A program made the position numbers and the translations under genes. From Propionibacteriaceae bacterium (GTDB lineage: Bacteria; Actinomycetota; Actinomycetes; Propionibacteriales; Propionibacteriaceae), in the NCBI GenBank assembly GCA_027353565.1, contig DAIEHO010000239.1:1-9059 (forward strand): a stretch of DNA of 9,059 nt, read 5' to 3'. Shown here in pieces: positions 1-6,284 of the stretch (positions are counted from its first letter, which is position 1; every line of letters begins with the position of its first letter). The notes under the pieces were generated by a model. It was given only the letters and a program-made list of their open reading frames with translations, did no database searches and was not told the DNA's origin.

Positions 1-888
1 GTGCTCGACGATCGTCTCGAGCAGCTCCTCCCGTTCCTCCGCGGTGAGCTCGATGTCGGTCTGGCGCAGCGTCGAGGCGGCGACCGTCACCGCAGCGAGC
101 GGGTTGCGCAGGTCATGGCCGACCGCTGCCAGCAGGCTCGCCCGCAGCTCGTCGATCCGCGCCAGTTCCTCCGCACGCCTCGCCTGCTCGGCGAGCGACC
201 GGGTACGCCACAGCTGGCCCACAGCCATGGCCAACGAGCCCAGGAGCCGGCGGTCGTCGCCGAGGTGCTCCGGTCCGACCAGGCGCAGGCTCAGGCCGTC
301 CCCGGCGGACAGCTCGAGGGTGGAGTCGCCAGCATGCTCCTCACCGATCTGCGCAAGAACCCGGCCGTCCCGCACGAGCGACGCCGCGTGCATCTCGTAC
401 ACCTCGAGTGCCTCGGTGAGGATCCGCTCGACCGAGTCGCGGTCGGGGGTGCGTGTCCCCAGCTCGGCGATCCAGGTCGCCTCAAGGCGATGCCGCTCAG
501 CGCGTGCCCGACCACGGGCCGTGACCTCGGTCGTGAAGCCCACGAGGAGCGAGACCGCGAGGAAGATGACGAGATCGGCCGCCTCGGCGGCGCTCGCGAC
601 GATGAACGTCCCGTACGGGACCGCGAAGAAGAAGTTCGCGAGACCTCCGCTGACCACCGTCGCGAGCACCGCCGGGAGGATGCCTCCGACAGCCGATGCC
701 GCAACGCTCGCGAGGACCAGTGTCAGCAGGACGGTGTCCAGGCCCGGCCGTGTCCGTCCCACCAGCAGCAGGGCCGTGAGGAGGGGCGGTGCGACGGCCG
801 CGACGACCAGCCCGTACAGCTGACGTCGTCGCGGCAGGGTCGTGGCCAGCCCGCTCGTGCGTACCTGTTCAGCCGGCTGCTCGCTCAC
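1..888 (-). CDS. KdpD-like sensor histidine kinase (DUF4118), C-terminus cut by window edge
   Basis: Membrane sensor kinase, 296 residues visible with no stop before the edge. Residues 24-45, 52-70, 73-95 and 103-120 are hydrophobic and form a four-helix DUF4118 membrane domain; residues 84-97 (ANFFFAVPYGTFIV) match the KdpD signature in this domain. A GAF-like segment follows (about 135-230), then a short coiled linker and the phosphoacceptor H-box VGHDLRNPL with His258. The ATP-binding domain would lie beyond the edge. Full-length KdpD carries cytosolic KdpD and Usp domains before the membrane part; these are absent here. The GTG start at 886-888 overlaps the kimA-like stop as GTGA, so translation is probably coupled. 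No in-frame ATG lies before the membrane domain. By family knowledge it would phosphorylate a KdpE/OmpR-type regulator, perhaps encoded just beyond the window. That it senses potassium or turgor is inferred from domain and neighbour. Confidence 0.9.
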   Translation of the reverse strand, partial: MSEQPAEQVRTSGLATTLPRRRQLYGLVVAAVAPPLLTALLLVGRTRPGLDTVLLTLVLASVAASAVGGILPAVLATVVSGGLANFFFAVPYGTFIVASAAEAADLVIFLAVSLLVGFTTEVTARGRARAERHRLEATWIAELGTRTPDRDSVERILTEALEVYEMHAASLVRDGRVLAQIGEEHAGDSTLELSAGDGLSLRLVGPEHLGDDRRLLGSLAMAVGQLWRTRSLAEQARRAEELARIDELRASLLAAVGHDLRNPLAAVTVAASTLRQTDIELTAEEREELLETIVEH

Positions 889-2999
889 CTCTGCGAGATT
901 GCCAGATGCGCGCCTTCCGTGGTGCCTTCCGCGACATTGTGGTCAGTACCGAGCGCGTCGTCGGGGGATGTCGGCGGGGTCTCGCCCCGGTCGCTGGCCG
1001 ACGGGGGCAGCGCAGGCGCAGAGGGCCCGTGAGCCCCAGCGTCCCCGTGCTGTGCCGCAGAACCGGCGCGGTCGAGGCTGTACTGCTCGGCCGAACGCAG
1101 CTGGTACGGCACGCTGGTCACCATGACGCCCGGCATGTACAGCAGGCGGCTCTTGAGACGCAGGGCGCTCTGGTTGTGGAGAAGCGCCTCCCACCAGTGC
1201 CCGGTGACGTACTCGGGGATGAAGACCTCGACGACGTCACGGGGACCGATCTCGATGCGCTCGAGGTAGGAGATCACCGGCGTGAGCATGTCGCGGTACT
1301 CGCAGGCCACGATCCGCAGCGGGACAGCGATCTCACGGTCCGACCAGTCCCGCATGAGCTTGTCGGTACGGCGACGGTGGACGTCGACGTGGAGGGCCGT
1401 GATCGTGCTCGGTCGGATCGCCTTGGCGAACGCCAACGCCTTGAGCGCCGGCTCGTTCACCTGGCTGATGAGGACGACGGCGTGGATCCGGCTCGGCAGG
1501 ATCATCCCCGCCGCCTTTGGGGCGAGCTGCGCGGACACCTTCTTGTAGTGCTTCTTGACCTGGAGCATGGCGATGACCAGCAGCGGCATCGCGATGACGA
1601 CGAGGTACGCACCGTGGGTGAACTTCGTCAGCAGCACGATCACGAGGACGATGGCCGTCGCCGCGGCGCCGACGCCGTTGATCATGGCGGAGCCGAGATG
1701 ACGCAGCGTCCAGCCGCGCTCGGCGGCCTGCCGCCTCCAGTACACGACCATCCCGGACTGGCTCAAGGTGAACGACACGAACACACCCAGGATGTACAGC
1801 TGGATGAGCCGGGTCACCGATCCGTCGAACGCGACGATGAGCAGCATCGCGACGCCCGACAGCATGAGGATGCCGTTGCTGAACACCAGGCGGTCTCCGC
1901 GGCGGGTGAGCTGCTTGGGGAGGAACCGGTCCTCCGCAAGGATCGACGCCAGGATGGGGAACCCGTTGAACGCGGTGTTGGCCGCCATCGCGAGGATGAA
2001 CGTCGTCGACAGCTGGACGGCGAAGAAGCCGAACGTGTTGTTCCCGAAGACCGCCGACGACAGCTGGGCGAGCACGGTGCGCTGCTGGTACCCGCCCGGG
2101 ACGTTCGTGAGGTCGGAGAGGTTCTCGGCGATGTGGACGTTCGCCATCGCGCTGAGGACGGCGATGCCGATCATCATGGCGATGCTCAGCCCCGCCATGG
2201 CGAGCAGGGTGGTCGCGGCGTTACGGCTCTTCGGCGCGCGGAAGGTGGGTACGCCGTTGCTCACTGCCTCGACGCCGGTCAGCGAGGTGCAGCCGGACGC
2301 GAACGCGCGCAGCAGCAGGATGATCAACGCCGCACCCAGCGGGCCACCATGGGCGAACCCGAGGTTCGAGGACTCGGCGACGGGCGTGTGGCCGACGAGC
2401 ACCTGGTAGAAGCCGACCCCCAGCATCGCGAAGACGCTGAGGATGAACGCGTACGTGGGGATCGCGAACAGCGTGCCGGACTCGCGTACGCCACGGAGGT
2501 TCATCACCATCAGTGCGATGATGATCGCGCAGCAGAGGAGCACCGTGTACGGCAGCAGGAAGGGGAACGCCGACGTGAGGTTCTCGACGCTCGCCGCGAC
2601 CGACACCGCGACGGTCATCACATAGTCGACGAGCAGGGCAGCCGCTGCGATCAGCGACGCGTGACGTCCGAGGTTCGCCTTGCTCACCGCGTATGCGCCG
2701 CCGCCATCGGGGTATGCGTAGCAGGTCTGGCGGTAGCTCAGCGTCACGAGGCCCAGCAGGCCGACGACCACGAGCGCGACCCACGGGGTGGCGAAGATCA
2801 GGGTCGCGCCGCCCAGCGCGAGGACGAGGAGAATCTCTTGCGTCGCGTACGCGTTCGACGAGATCGGGTCGGAGCAGTAGACGGGAAGCGCGAGCAGTTT
2901 GGGCAGCTCGGTCTCCGCCATCTGGTTCGAACGCATCGGGTGCCCGACGAGCAACCTCTTGGGCGTCCGGAATGTCGGATATGTCACGACCCCACTCAA
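885..2999 (-). CDS. kimA: KimA-type (YdaO) APC-superfamily potassium/proton symporter
   Basis: Protein of 704 residues with about 12 membrane helices and a Usp-like cytosolic C-terminal domain. It can be followed against remembered Bacillus subtilis KimA from the N-terminus (KRLLVGHPMRS) to the end of the cytosolic domain (LLHNQSALRLKSRLL, then SVPYQL). K+-site residues of KimA (D36, Y43, D117, S125, T230, E233, Y377) have counterparts at D44, Y51, D125, S133, T241, E244 and Tyr402, mostly with the same spacing. The YRQT-AYPDGGGAY-VSK-NLG motif is at 89-111. Residues 635-704 are a Ser/Pro/Gly/Asp-rich tail absent from the Bacillus protein. Predicted role: high-affinity K+ uptake driven by proton symport in the plasma membrane. 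In Bacillus KimA is inhibited by c-di-AMP. The start is uncertain: TTG at 2999 (MSGVVTYP) or GTG at 2987; KimA homology begins around residue 9, so a later start would lose conserved residues. The stop overlaps the downstream kinase start. Confidence 0.88.
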   Translation of the reverse strand: MSGVVTYPTFRTPKRLLVGHPMRSNQMAETELPKLLALPVYCSDPISSNAYATQEILLVLALGGATLIFATPWVALVVVGLLGLVTLSYRQTCYAYPDGGGAYAVSKANLGRHASLIAAAALLVDYVMTVAVSVAASVENLTSAFPFLLPYTVLLCCAIIIALMVMNLRGVRESGTLFAIPTYAFILSVFAMLGVGFYQVLVGHTPVAESSNLGFAHGGPLGAALIILLLRAFASGCTSLTGVEAVSNGVPTFRAPKSRNAATTLLAMAGLSIAMMIGIAVLSAMANVHIAENLSDLTNVPGGYQQRTVLAQLSSAVFGNNTFGFFAVQLSTTFILAMAANTAFNGFPILASILAEDRFLPKQLTRRGDRLVFSNGILMLSGVAMLLIVAFDGSVTRLIQLYILGVFVSFTLSQSGMVVYWRRQAAERGWTLRHLGSAMINGVGAAATAIVLVIVLLTKFTHGAYLVVIAMPLLVIAMLQVKKHYKKVSAQLAPKAAGMILPSRIHAVVLISQVNEPALKALAFAKAIRPSTITALHVDVHRRRTDKLMRDWSDREIAVPLRIVACEYRDMLTPVISYLERIEIGPRDVVEVFIPEYVTGHWWEALLHNQSALRLKSRLLYMPGVMVTSVPYQLRSAEQYSLDRAGSAAQHGDAGAHGPSAPALPPSASDRGETPPTSPDDALGTDHNVAEGTTEGAHLAISQR

Positions 3000-3137
3000 C
3001 GCGCCCAGCGCGTGGATGTCGCATCTCTTGGCGGGATCTGTACGGGGGTGGCGTGGACCTTGACGCGTTCCTGACGCCGGCGGTCAGCTGCCAGGCACAA
3101 GAGCCCAGCGGCTCACCCCCGAGCCCGTGCTGCGGTG
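3000..3137 (-). promoter_or_regulatory. Leader between the SRPBCC gene and kimA, with competing hairpins
   Basis: This 138-base spacer holds several inverted repeats. GGCTC at 3110-3114 can pair with GAGCC at 3101-3105 (4-base loop) or with GAGCC at 3121-3125 (6-base loop), so the two hairpins exclude each other. A further CTGAC/GTCAG pair lies at 3071-3087. On the minus strand GGGGGTGA (3113-3120) is followed by GGCAGCTGACC (3082-3092), faintly like two conserved blocks of the ydaO c-di-AMP riboswitch; the spacing is short and the GTAGGG block is missing. The hairpins could equally be the terminator of the upstream gene. I see no clear -10/-35 pair for kimA. Confidence 0.3.
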
Positions 3138-3542
3138 TCAGAGGGCGTCGTTGCTGATCCGGTCCAGCGCGGCCTGCCAGTGCTGCTCGAGCTCGGTGGG
3201 GTCGAGGTCGGTGCCGACGTGCTCGTGGCGGATCTCGATGAGCGTCGTGTCGGCGTCCTGCGCGATCAGGTGGACGTCGACGAGGGTGCGCGGTCCGTCC
3301 TCGCCCTTGTGCCACGAGAAGCGGATCTGCTCCAGCGGGTGGAAGCTGCGGGTCACACCGTACGTGCCGTCAGCAGCACGCCAGGAGTCGCCCTTGTCGC
3401 CGAGCTGGCCGCCTTGGCCGAGCAGGGCCTCCATACCGGCAGGACTGAGAAGTGTGGTCCACACGGACTTGATGGGATGGGACACCGCGCGGCTGACGAC
3501 CAGCGTGGTGTCCTTGGTCTCCGACTCGATGAGCTCCGTCAT
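3138..3542 (-). CDS. SRPBCC/AHSA1-like START-fold protein
   Basis: Small soluble protein of 134 residues. The order fits the SRPBCC (Bet v1-like) fold of the AHSA1 family: a first strand (TTLVVSRAVSHP, 12-23), helices with a V/WTTLLSPAGMEALL segment (27-41), a run of strands containing GTYGVTRSFHPLEQIRFSW (59-77) and DVHLIAQDADTTLIEIRHE (89-107), and the typical long C-terminal helix HWQAALDRIS (121-130). The family binds hydrophobic ligands or acts as an Hsp90-cochaperone-like domain; no catalytic residue can be assigned and its ligand is unknown. The start is the ATG at 3540-3542, preceded by GAGGT about 6 bases upstream; a longer in-frame reading from 3617 would add an Arg-rich, non-homologous stretch. 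It lies on the same strand between the glycosylase and kimA but is separated from both by 138-241 bases with hairpins, so it is probably its own unit. Confidence 0.82.
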   Translation of the reverse strand: MTELIESETKDTTLVVSRAVSHPIKSVWTTLLSPAGMEALLGQGGQLGDKGDSWRAADGTYGVTRSFHPLEQIRFSWHKGEDGPRTLVDVHLIAQDADTTLIEIRHEHVGTDLDPTELEQHWQAALDRISNDAL

Positions 3543-3563
3543 GATTCGACCTCGATCCGTGAG

Positions 3564-3585
3564 CCCGGACCTCCGTTGGTCCGGG
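3564..3585 (-). promoter_or_regulatory. Perfect hairpin in the SRPBCC 5' leader
   Basis: CCCGGACC (3564-3571) and GGTCCGGG (3578-3585) form an exact 8-bp inverted repeat with a 6-base loop, ending 21 bases before the SRPBCC ATG. On the minus strand a GGAGG sequence lies across the loop and right arm. A possible -10 (TAGTGT, complement of 3616-3621) upstream would place the hairpin in the transcript. It could be an operator or an RNA element affecting translation. The repeat is seen directly; its function is inferred. Confidence 0.4.
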
Positions 3586-3750
3586 AGATTCCGCCGGCCT
3601 TCCCGACGTGTCACCACACTAGCCGTGGGGTCGGACGGCTGCGAGGCCGATGGCCGGATCGTCCGAAGATCTCATCCGTTCACCAGCCTTTCGCCTCGCC
3701 CTCGCGTGTCGTTACCCGGCAACGGTGCGTTGGCCTAGTAGAAACGGATC

Positions 3751-3785
3751 AGGCCCCGGACCCGGTATGAGCCGGCCCGGGGCCT
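3751..3785 (-). terminator. Hairpin terminator of the DNA glycosylase gene
   Basis: AGGCCCCGG (3751-3759) pairs exactly with CCGGGGCCT (3777-3785); CCGG/CCGG continues inside after a mismatch and a bulge, giving a very GC-rich stem with a small loop. It overlaps the glycosylase TAG stop (3784-3786). On the minus strand the stem is followed by only a short T-rich stretch (GTTTCT). T-poor hairpin terminators are common in actinobacteria. Confidence 0.7.
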
Positions 3786-4347
3786 AAGTGCGTCCCGACC
3801 GGCTCGTCGGGTGAGCGCTGACGCTGGGCTCGCCCGTCAGCCAGAACCGCCACTGTGTGTCCGCCGCTCGGCTGATCCCCACTCTCGGACCCACCGCGAT
3901 GTCCCCCCGAGCACCCTCCACGAGGTCCGCACGCGTACCGTCCAGCGCCAAGCCGGAGTCGGAGGGCATGAGACCCAGAGCGGAGCCGAGGTTTCCCGGG
4001 CCCTGGGCGAGACGGGCGTACGGGACGCGACCGCGCCTCGTCCGTACGGCCTCTTCGCCCGACACCACCTCACCAGCCCGCAGCAGCACGGCGGATGCTC
4101 GGCCCTCGACGTCGCAGACCACGTTCACGCAGGAGTGGACCCCGTACGAGAGGTAGACGTACAGCCGGCCCGCCGCGCCGAACATCACGGCCGTCCTCGG
4201 CGTCGGACCGCGCCAGGCATGCGAGGCCGGGTCGGACTCGCCCTCGTACGCCTCCACCTCGGTCAGCCGGATCTGGACGCCGTCGACGGTGAGCACGGCG
4301 CCCAGCAGGTCGGGCGCCACGAGGTGCGCCGGTCGCTCGAGGTCCAC
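3784..4347 (-). CDS. mpg: 3-methyladenine DNA glycosylase (AAG/MPG family)
   Basis: Monofunctional base-excision repair enzyme that flips out and removes alkylated purines such as 3-methyladenine and hypoxanthine, leaving an abasic site. Of 187 residues, IRLTEVEAYEG (26-36) is the family active-site strand: Glu32 aligns with catalytic E125 of human AAG, with Y34 and H43 (DPASHAWRG) matching the base-stacking Tyr and His. TPRTAVMFG (49-57), LYVYLSYGVHSCVN (62-75, with the Asn of the substrate pocket) and AVLLRAGE follow in the usual order, and LAQGPGNLGSALG is the conserved C-terminal loop. The length is normal for bacterial members, if slightly short at the N-terminus. The start is GTG at 4345-4347 (MDLERPAHLVAPDLLG). 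There is no Shine-Dalgarno sequence, but CAGACT lies 6 bases upstream as a possible leaderless -10. The reading frame stays open far upstream, but only as antisense to the divergent lipoprotein gene. Confidence 0.92.
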   Translation of the reverse strand: MDLERPAHLVAPDLLGAVLTVDGVQIRLTEVEAYEGESDPASHAWRGPTPRTAVMFGAAGRLYVYLSYGVHSCVNVVCDVEGRASAVLLRAGEVVSGEEAVRTRRGRVPYARLAQGPGNLGSALGLMPSDSGLALDGTRADLVEGARGDIAVGPRVGISRAADTQWRFWLTGEPSVSAHPTSRSGRT

Positions 4348-4383
4348 GCGACCAGTCTGCCGTGCTCGCGCTAGCCTGGCGGG
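4348..4383. promoter_or_regulatory. Divergent, probably leaderless promoter region
   Basis: Only 36 bases separate the glycosylase GTG (minus) from the lipoprotein GTG (plus). On the plus strand TAGCCT (4372-4377) ends 6 bases before the GTG at 4384, the spacing expected when transcription starts at the start codon. On the minus strand CAGACT (complement of 4354-4359) ends 6 bases before the GTG at 4347. Neither gene has a Shine-Dalgarno sequence here. The -35 boxes are weak. Confidence 0.45.
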
Positions 4384-5325
4384 GTGCTCGGACGTCGCGC
4401 AGTTCTCCGCGTTGCCGTCGGCGCGTTGGGGCTCGCCGGCTGCTCGGCCACGGTCCCGACTCCCACGACCGCTCCTTCGTCGACCACGCCGTCGCCCTCG
4501 TCGTCGGTGCCGGTTCGCGACTTCCTCAAGCCCGGCGAGGCGACCGCGGTGATCAACGAGCTGGTGGAGGCGGCCGGCACCATCAACGCCATCAAGGTCG
4601 AGATCTCCATCCACGACGCCAGCATGAGCATCGTCAGCGGGATGACGGCCAAGACCTGGGCATGGCGCAACGGGAAGATCCAGGTCGTCGACTCCGACAC
4701 GCAGTTCGTCGGCCAGAAGATCTTCGACCCGCGTGACTTCAACGTCTCCGACATCGCGGGCATGTTCGCCACCGCGGCCAGGCTGGCCAAGTCCAGCGCG
4801 GGACAGCAGTTGCAGATCGTCGAGTACGCCGACCGCACGGTGTACATGACCGTGACGACCAACCCCGAGTCGCTCACCGTCTTCTTCCGCCAGGACGGGA
4901 GCCTGGTCTCGCAGGTGGACCTGACCACGCTCACGGGTATCCAGGAGGCCTACAACGACGTGGTGGGGACGAAGAAGCTGGTCAACGCACTCGGCATCCT
5001 CCCGAACCAGGGCGGGATGTACGTGGACGTGGCGGCGGCCGGCACCATCGTGCGCACCGTACGTCAGCCTCGCCTGCCCGTCCGTACCACCACGCGTCGC
5101 GAGACCACCACCCTCGCGCCGTTCGACCCCAGGCTGGTCAGGCCTGCCATCATCGCGACGTCGCTGAACCTCATCGTGTCGACAGCAGGCCTGTCGTCCG
5201 TCCCCGCCGGCTGGAGCCTCGAGGTGGACTCGAAGGACAACACTCCGGAGCCCCGCATGTACTTCACGGTGAACGGGAGCCTGACCGTCATGACCCTCGA
5301 CGGCATCGACGTGACCCCGCACTGA
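4384..5325 (+). CDS. Putative lipoprotein of unknown function
   Basis: Protein of 313 residues with a clear lipoprotein signal: MLGRRAVLR, a hydrophobic stretch, then lipobox LAGC with Cys20 for lipidation. The early Arg-Arg with Leu at +3 after the pair (RRAVL) resembles a Tat motif, so Tat export is possible. Residues 21-43 are a Pro/Ser/Thr-rich linker typical of actinobacterial surface proteins. The rest (about 45-313) is a mixed alpha/beta extracytoplasmic region with no motif I recognise. It includes VEISIHDASMSIVSGMTAK and a strand-rich middle, a Thr/Arg-rich basic stretch (about 235-245, RTTTRRETTT), and a C-terminal segment ending FTVNGSLTVMTLDGIDVTPH. Periplasmic-style ligand-binding lipoproteins such as LprG/LppX are a possible analogy, but I cannot show homology. 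The GTG start at 4384 fits the signal peptide and a leaderless transcript. Divergent from the glycosylase; no partner gene is evident. Confidence 0.8.
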   Translation: MLGRRAVLRVAVGALGLAGCSATVPTPTTAPSSTTPSPSSSVPVRDFLKPGEATAVINELVEAAGTINAIKVEISIHDASMSIVSGMTAKTWAWRNGKIQVVDSDTQFVGQKIFDPRDFNVSDIAGMFATAARLAKSSAGQQLQIVEYADRTVYMTVTTNPESLTVFFRQDGSLVSQVDLTTLTGIQEAYNDVVGTKKLVNALGILPNQGGMYVDVAAAGTIVRTVRQPRLPVRTTTRRETTTLAPFDPRLVRPAIIATSLNLIVSTAGLSSVPAGWSLEVDSKDNTPEPRMYFTVNGSLTVMTLDGIDVTPH

Positions 5326-5473
5326 CCCCACAGCCCGGACACACCCGCACGGGGTGGAGGCCGTGGTCCTTCTGGACGCCGGGTAGCAGGTCCTGCCGCT
5401 CCCGTCAGGCGGAAATGCGTTCTCCGGCGTCGATTCCCGACCTCACCGCGACGGCGGACTCCCGTGTCGTGAC

Positions 5474-5508
5474 TTGGTGTTGGCACCTGTGCGGGTCATG
5501 ATGGCTGG
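5474..5508 (+). promoter_or_regulatory. Predicted promoter of the NUDIX gene
   Basis: TTGGTG (5474-5479), a 17-base spacer and CATGAT (5497-5502) form a sigma-A-like pair. The -10 box ends 6 bases before the ATG at 5509, so the transcript would start at or next to the start codon (leaderless), consistent with no Shine-Dalgarno sequence. The rest of the 183-base gap after the lipoprotein gene (5326-5473) shows nothing I can assign. Confidence 0.5.
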
Positions 5509-6219
5509 ATGCGGATCGTGGGCGTCCTCGCCGCCGGGAGGCCGGCGGAGATCGCCCTGCCCGTGAGCCATGGCATCGACCCGCACGCCATGCTCTGGGA
5601 CGAGGGCTACTTCGTCCAGCGCGTCCTCTCGGTCGCAGGGCCGGCCGACAACATCGTGGTCACCGTACAGGTGGCCGCCCACCATCATCCGGGGACAACG
5701 TTGCCGGTGCGGGATCGCGGGCTGGACCCGGGACTCGTCATCCCGCCACACACCGCACCGGAGCAGCGTCAGCGCGTCGCCGCGTACGCGATCGTCCTCT
5801 CGTCGCGTGGCCTCCTGGCAACGCAGTTCTCGTCACGTACGGCCGTACCCGGACTCTGGGGCCTTCCTGGCGGCGGGCTCGACGGCGACGAGAGCGCTGC
5901 CCAGGCCGTGGTCCGCGAGATCGCTGAAGAGACGGGCCAGGTCGCCGAGATCGACCAGGTCCTCGACCTCCAGTCCGACCACTGGATCGGTCGCGCGCCG
6001 TCGGGGAGGATCGAGGACTTCCATGCCCTGCGCCTGATCTACGCCGCCACGTGCCCCGATCCGACCGACCCCGTGGTCCACGACGTCGGGGGAACCACCG
6101 CGGCAGCCCGCTGGCTGCCTGTACGGCGGTGGCGGCGCTTCAGCTGGACCGCCGGCTTCCGGGCCGTGCTCGTCAAGCACCTCCCCAGTCTGGTCCCCGC
6201 GGAGGACCAACCGGCCTGA
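5509..6219 (+). CDS. NUDIX hydrolase with an uncharacterised N-terminal extension
   Basis: Protein of 236 residues. The NUDIX fold begins around residue 88 (RQRVAAYAIVLSSRG). The full NUDIX box G-x5-E-x7-REIAEETGQV runs from Gly122 to Val145, with E128, R136, E137, E140, E141 and G143 present, so Mg2+-dependent hydrolysis of a nucleoside-diphosphate-linked substrate is likely. The preceding PGLWGLPGGGL loop and the later RWLPV segment (201-205) are typical. The substrate cannot be told from sequence. Residues 1-87 are not part of a standard NUDIX domain; they contain HGIDPHAMLWDEGYFVQRVL and AAHHHPGTTLP and may be a small separate domain. The ATG at 5509 is chosen because the reading MRIVGVLAAG follows a good promoter at leaderless spacing; the ATGs at 5498 and 5501 are in another frame. 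Single-gene unit ending in a strong hairpin, convergent with the BI-1 gene. Confidence 0.88.
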   Translation: MRIVGVLAAGRPAEIALPVSHGIDPHAMLWDEGYFVQRVLSVAGPADNIVVTVQVAAHHHPGTTLPVRDRGLDPGLVIPPHTAPEQRQRVAAYAIVLSSRGLLATQFSSRTAVPGLWGLPGGGLDGDESAAQAVVREIAEETGQVAEIDQVLDLQSDHWIGRAPSGRIEDFHALRLIYAATCPDPTDPVVHDVGGTTAAARWLPVRRWRRFSWTAGFRAVLVKHLPSLVPAEDQPA

Positions 6220-6232
6220 CAGTCCCCGGACA

Positions 6233-6270
6233 CACGGCTGGCTCGGACCGTAGGGTCCGAGCCAGCTGTG
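6233..6270. terminator. Long bidirectional hairpin terminator
   Basis: A 17-bp stem with a 4-base loop (GTAG, 6250-6253): arms 6233-6249 and 6254-6270 pair throughout with a single G-T pair in the plus-strand RNA. It sits between the NUDIX stop at 6219 and the BI-1 stop at 6285, so it can serve both convergent genes. No T-tract follows on either strand. Confidence 0.88.
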
Positions 6271-6284
6271 AGGAGCGAGGAAGC

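Noticed and set aside
1..1032. Open plus-strand frames of up to 343 residues opposite the sensor kinase.
   Set aside because: Arg/Gln/Asp-rich low-complexity translation with no fold signals. The minus strand encodes a clear KdpD-like kinase with an H-box.
789..3074. A 761-residue plus-strand open frame opposite kimA.
   Set aside because: The translation is an Arg/Asp/His/Glu-rich string typical of the antisense of a GC-rich gene; the minus strand aligns with KimA along its whole length.
3618..3783. Possible small gene or tRNA in the spacer between the glycosylase and the SRPBCC gene.
   Set aside because: No cloverleaf pairing or CCA-like end, and no short frame with a ribosome site; the structure present is the terminator at 3751-3785.
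4348..5331. Long N-terminal extension of the glycosylase frame (would give 515 residues).
   Set aside because: The extra 328 residues are antisense to the lipoprotein gene and low complexity; the glycosylase homology begins at the GTG at 4347.
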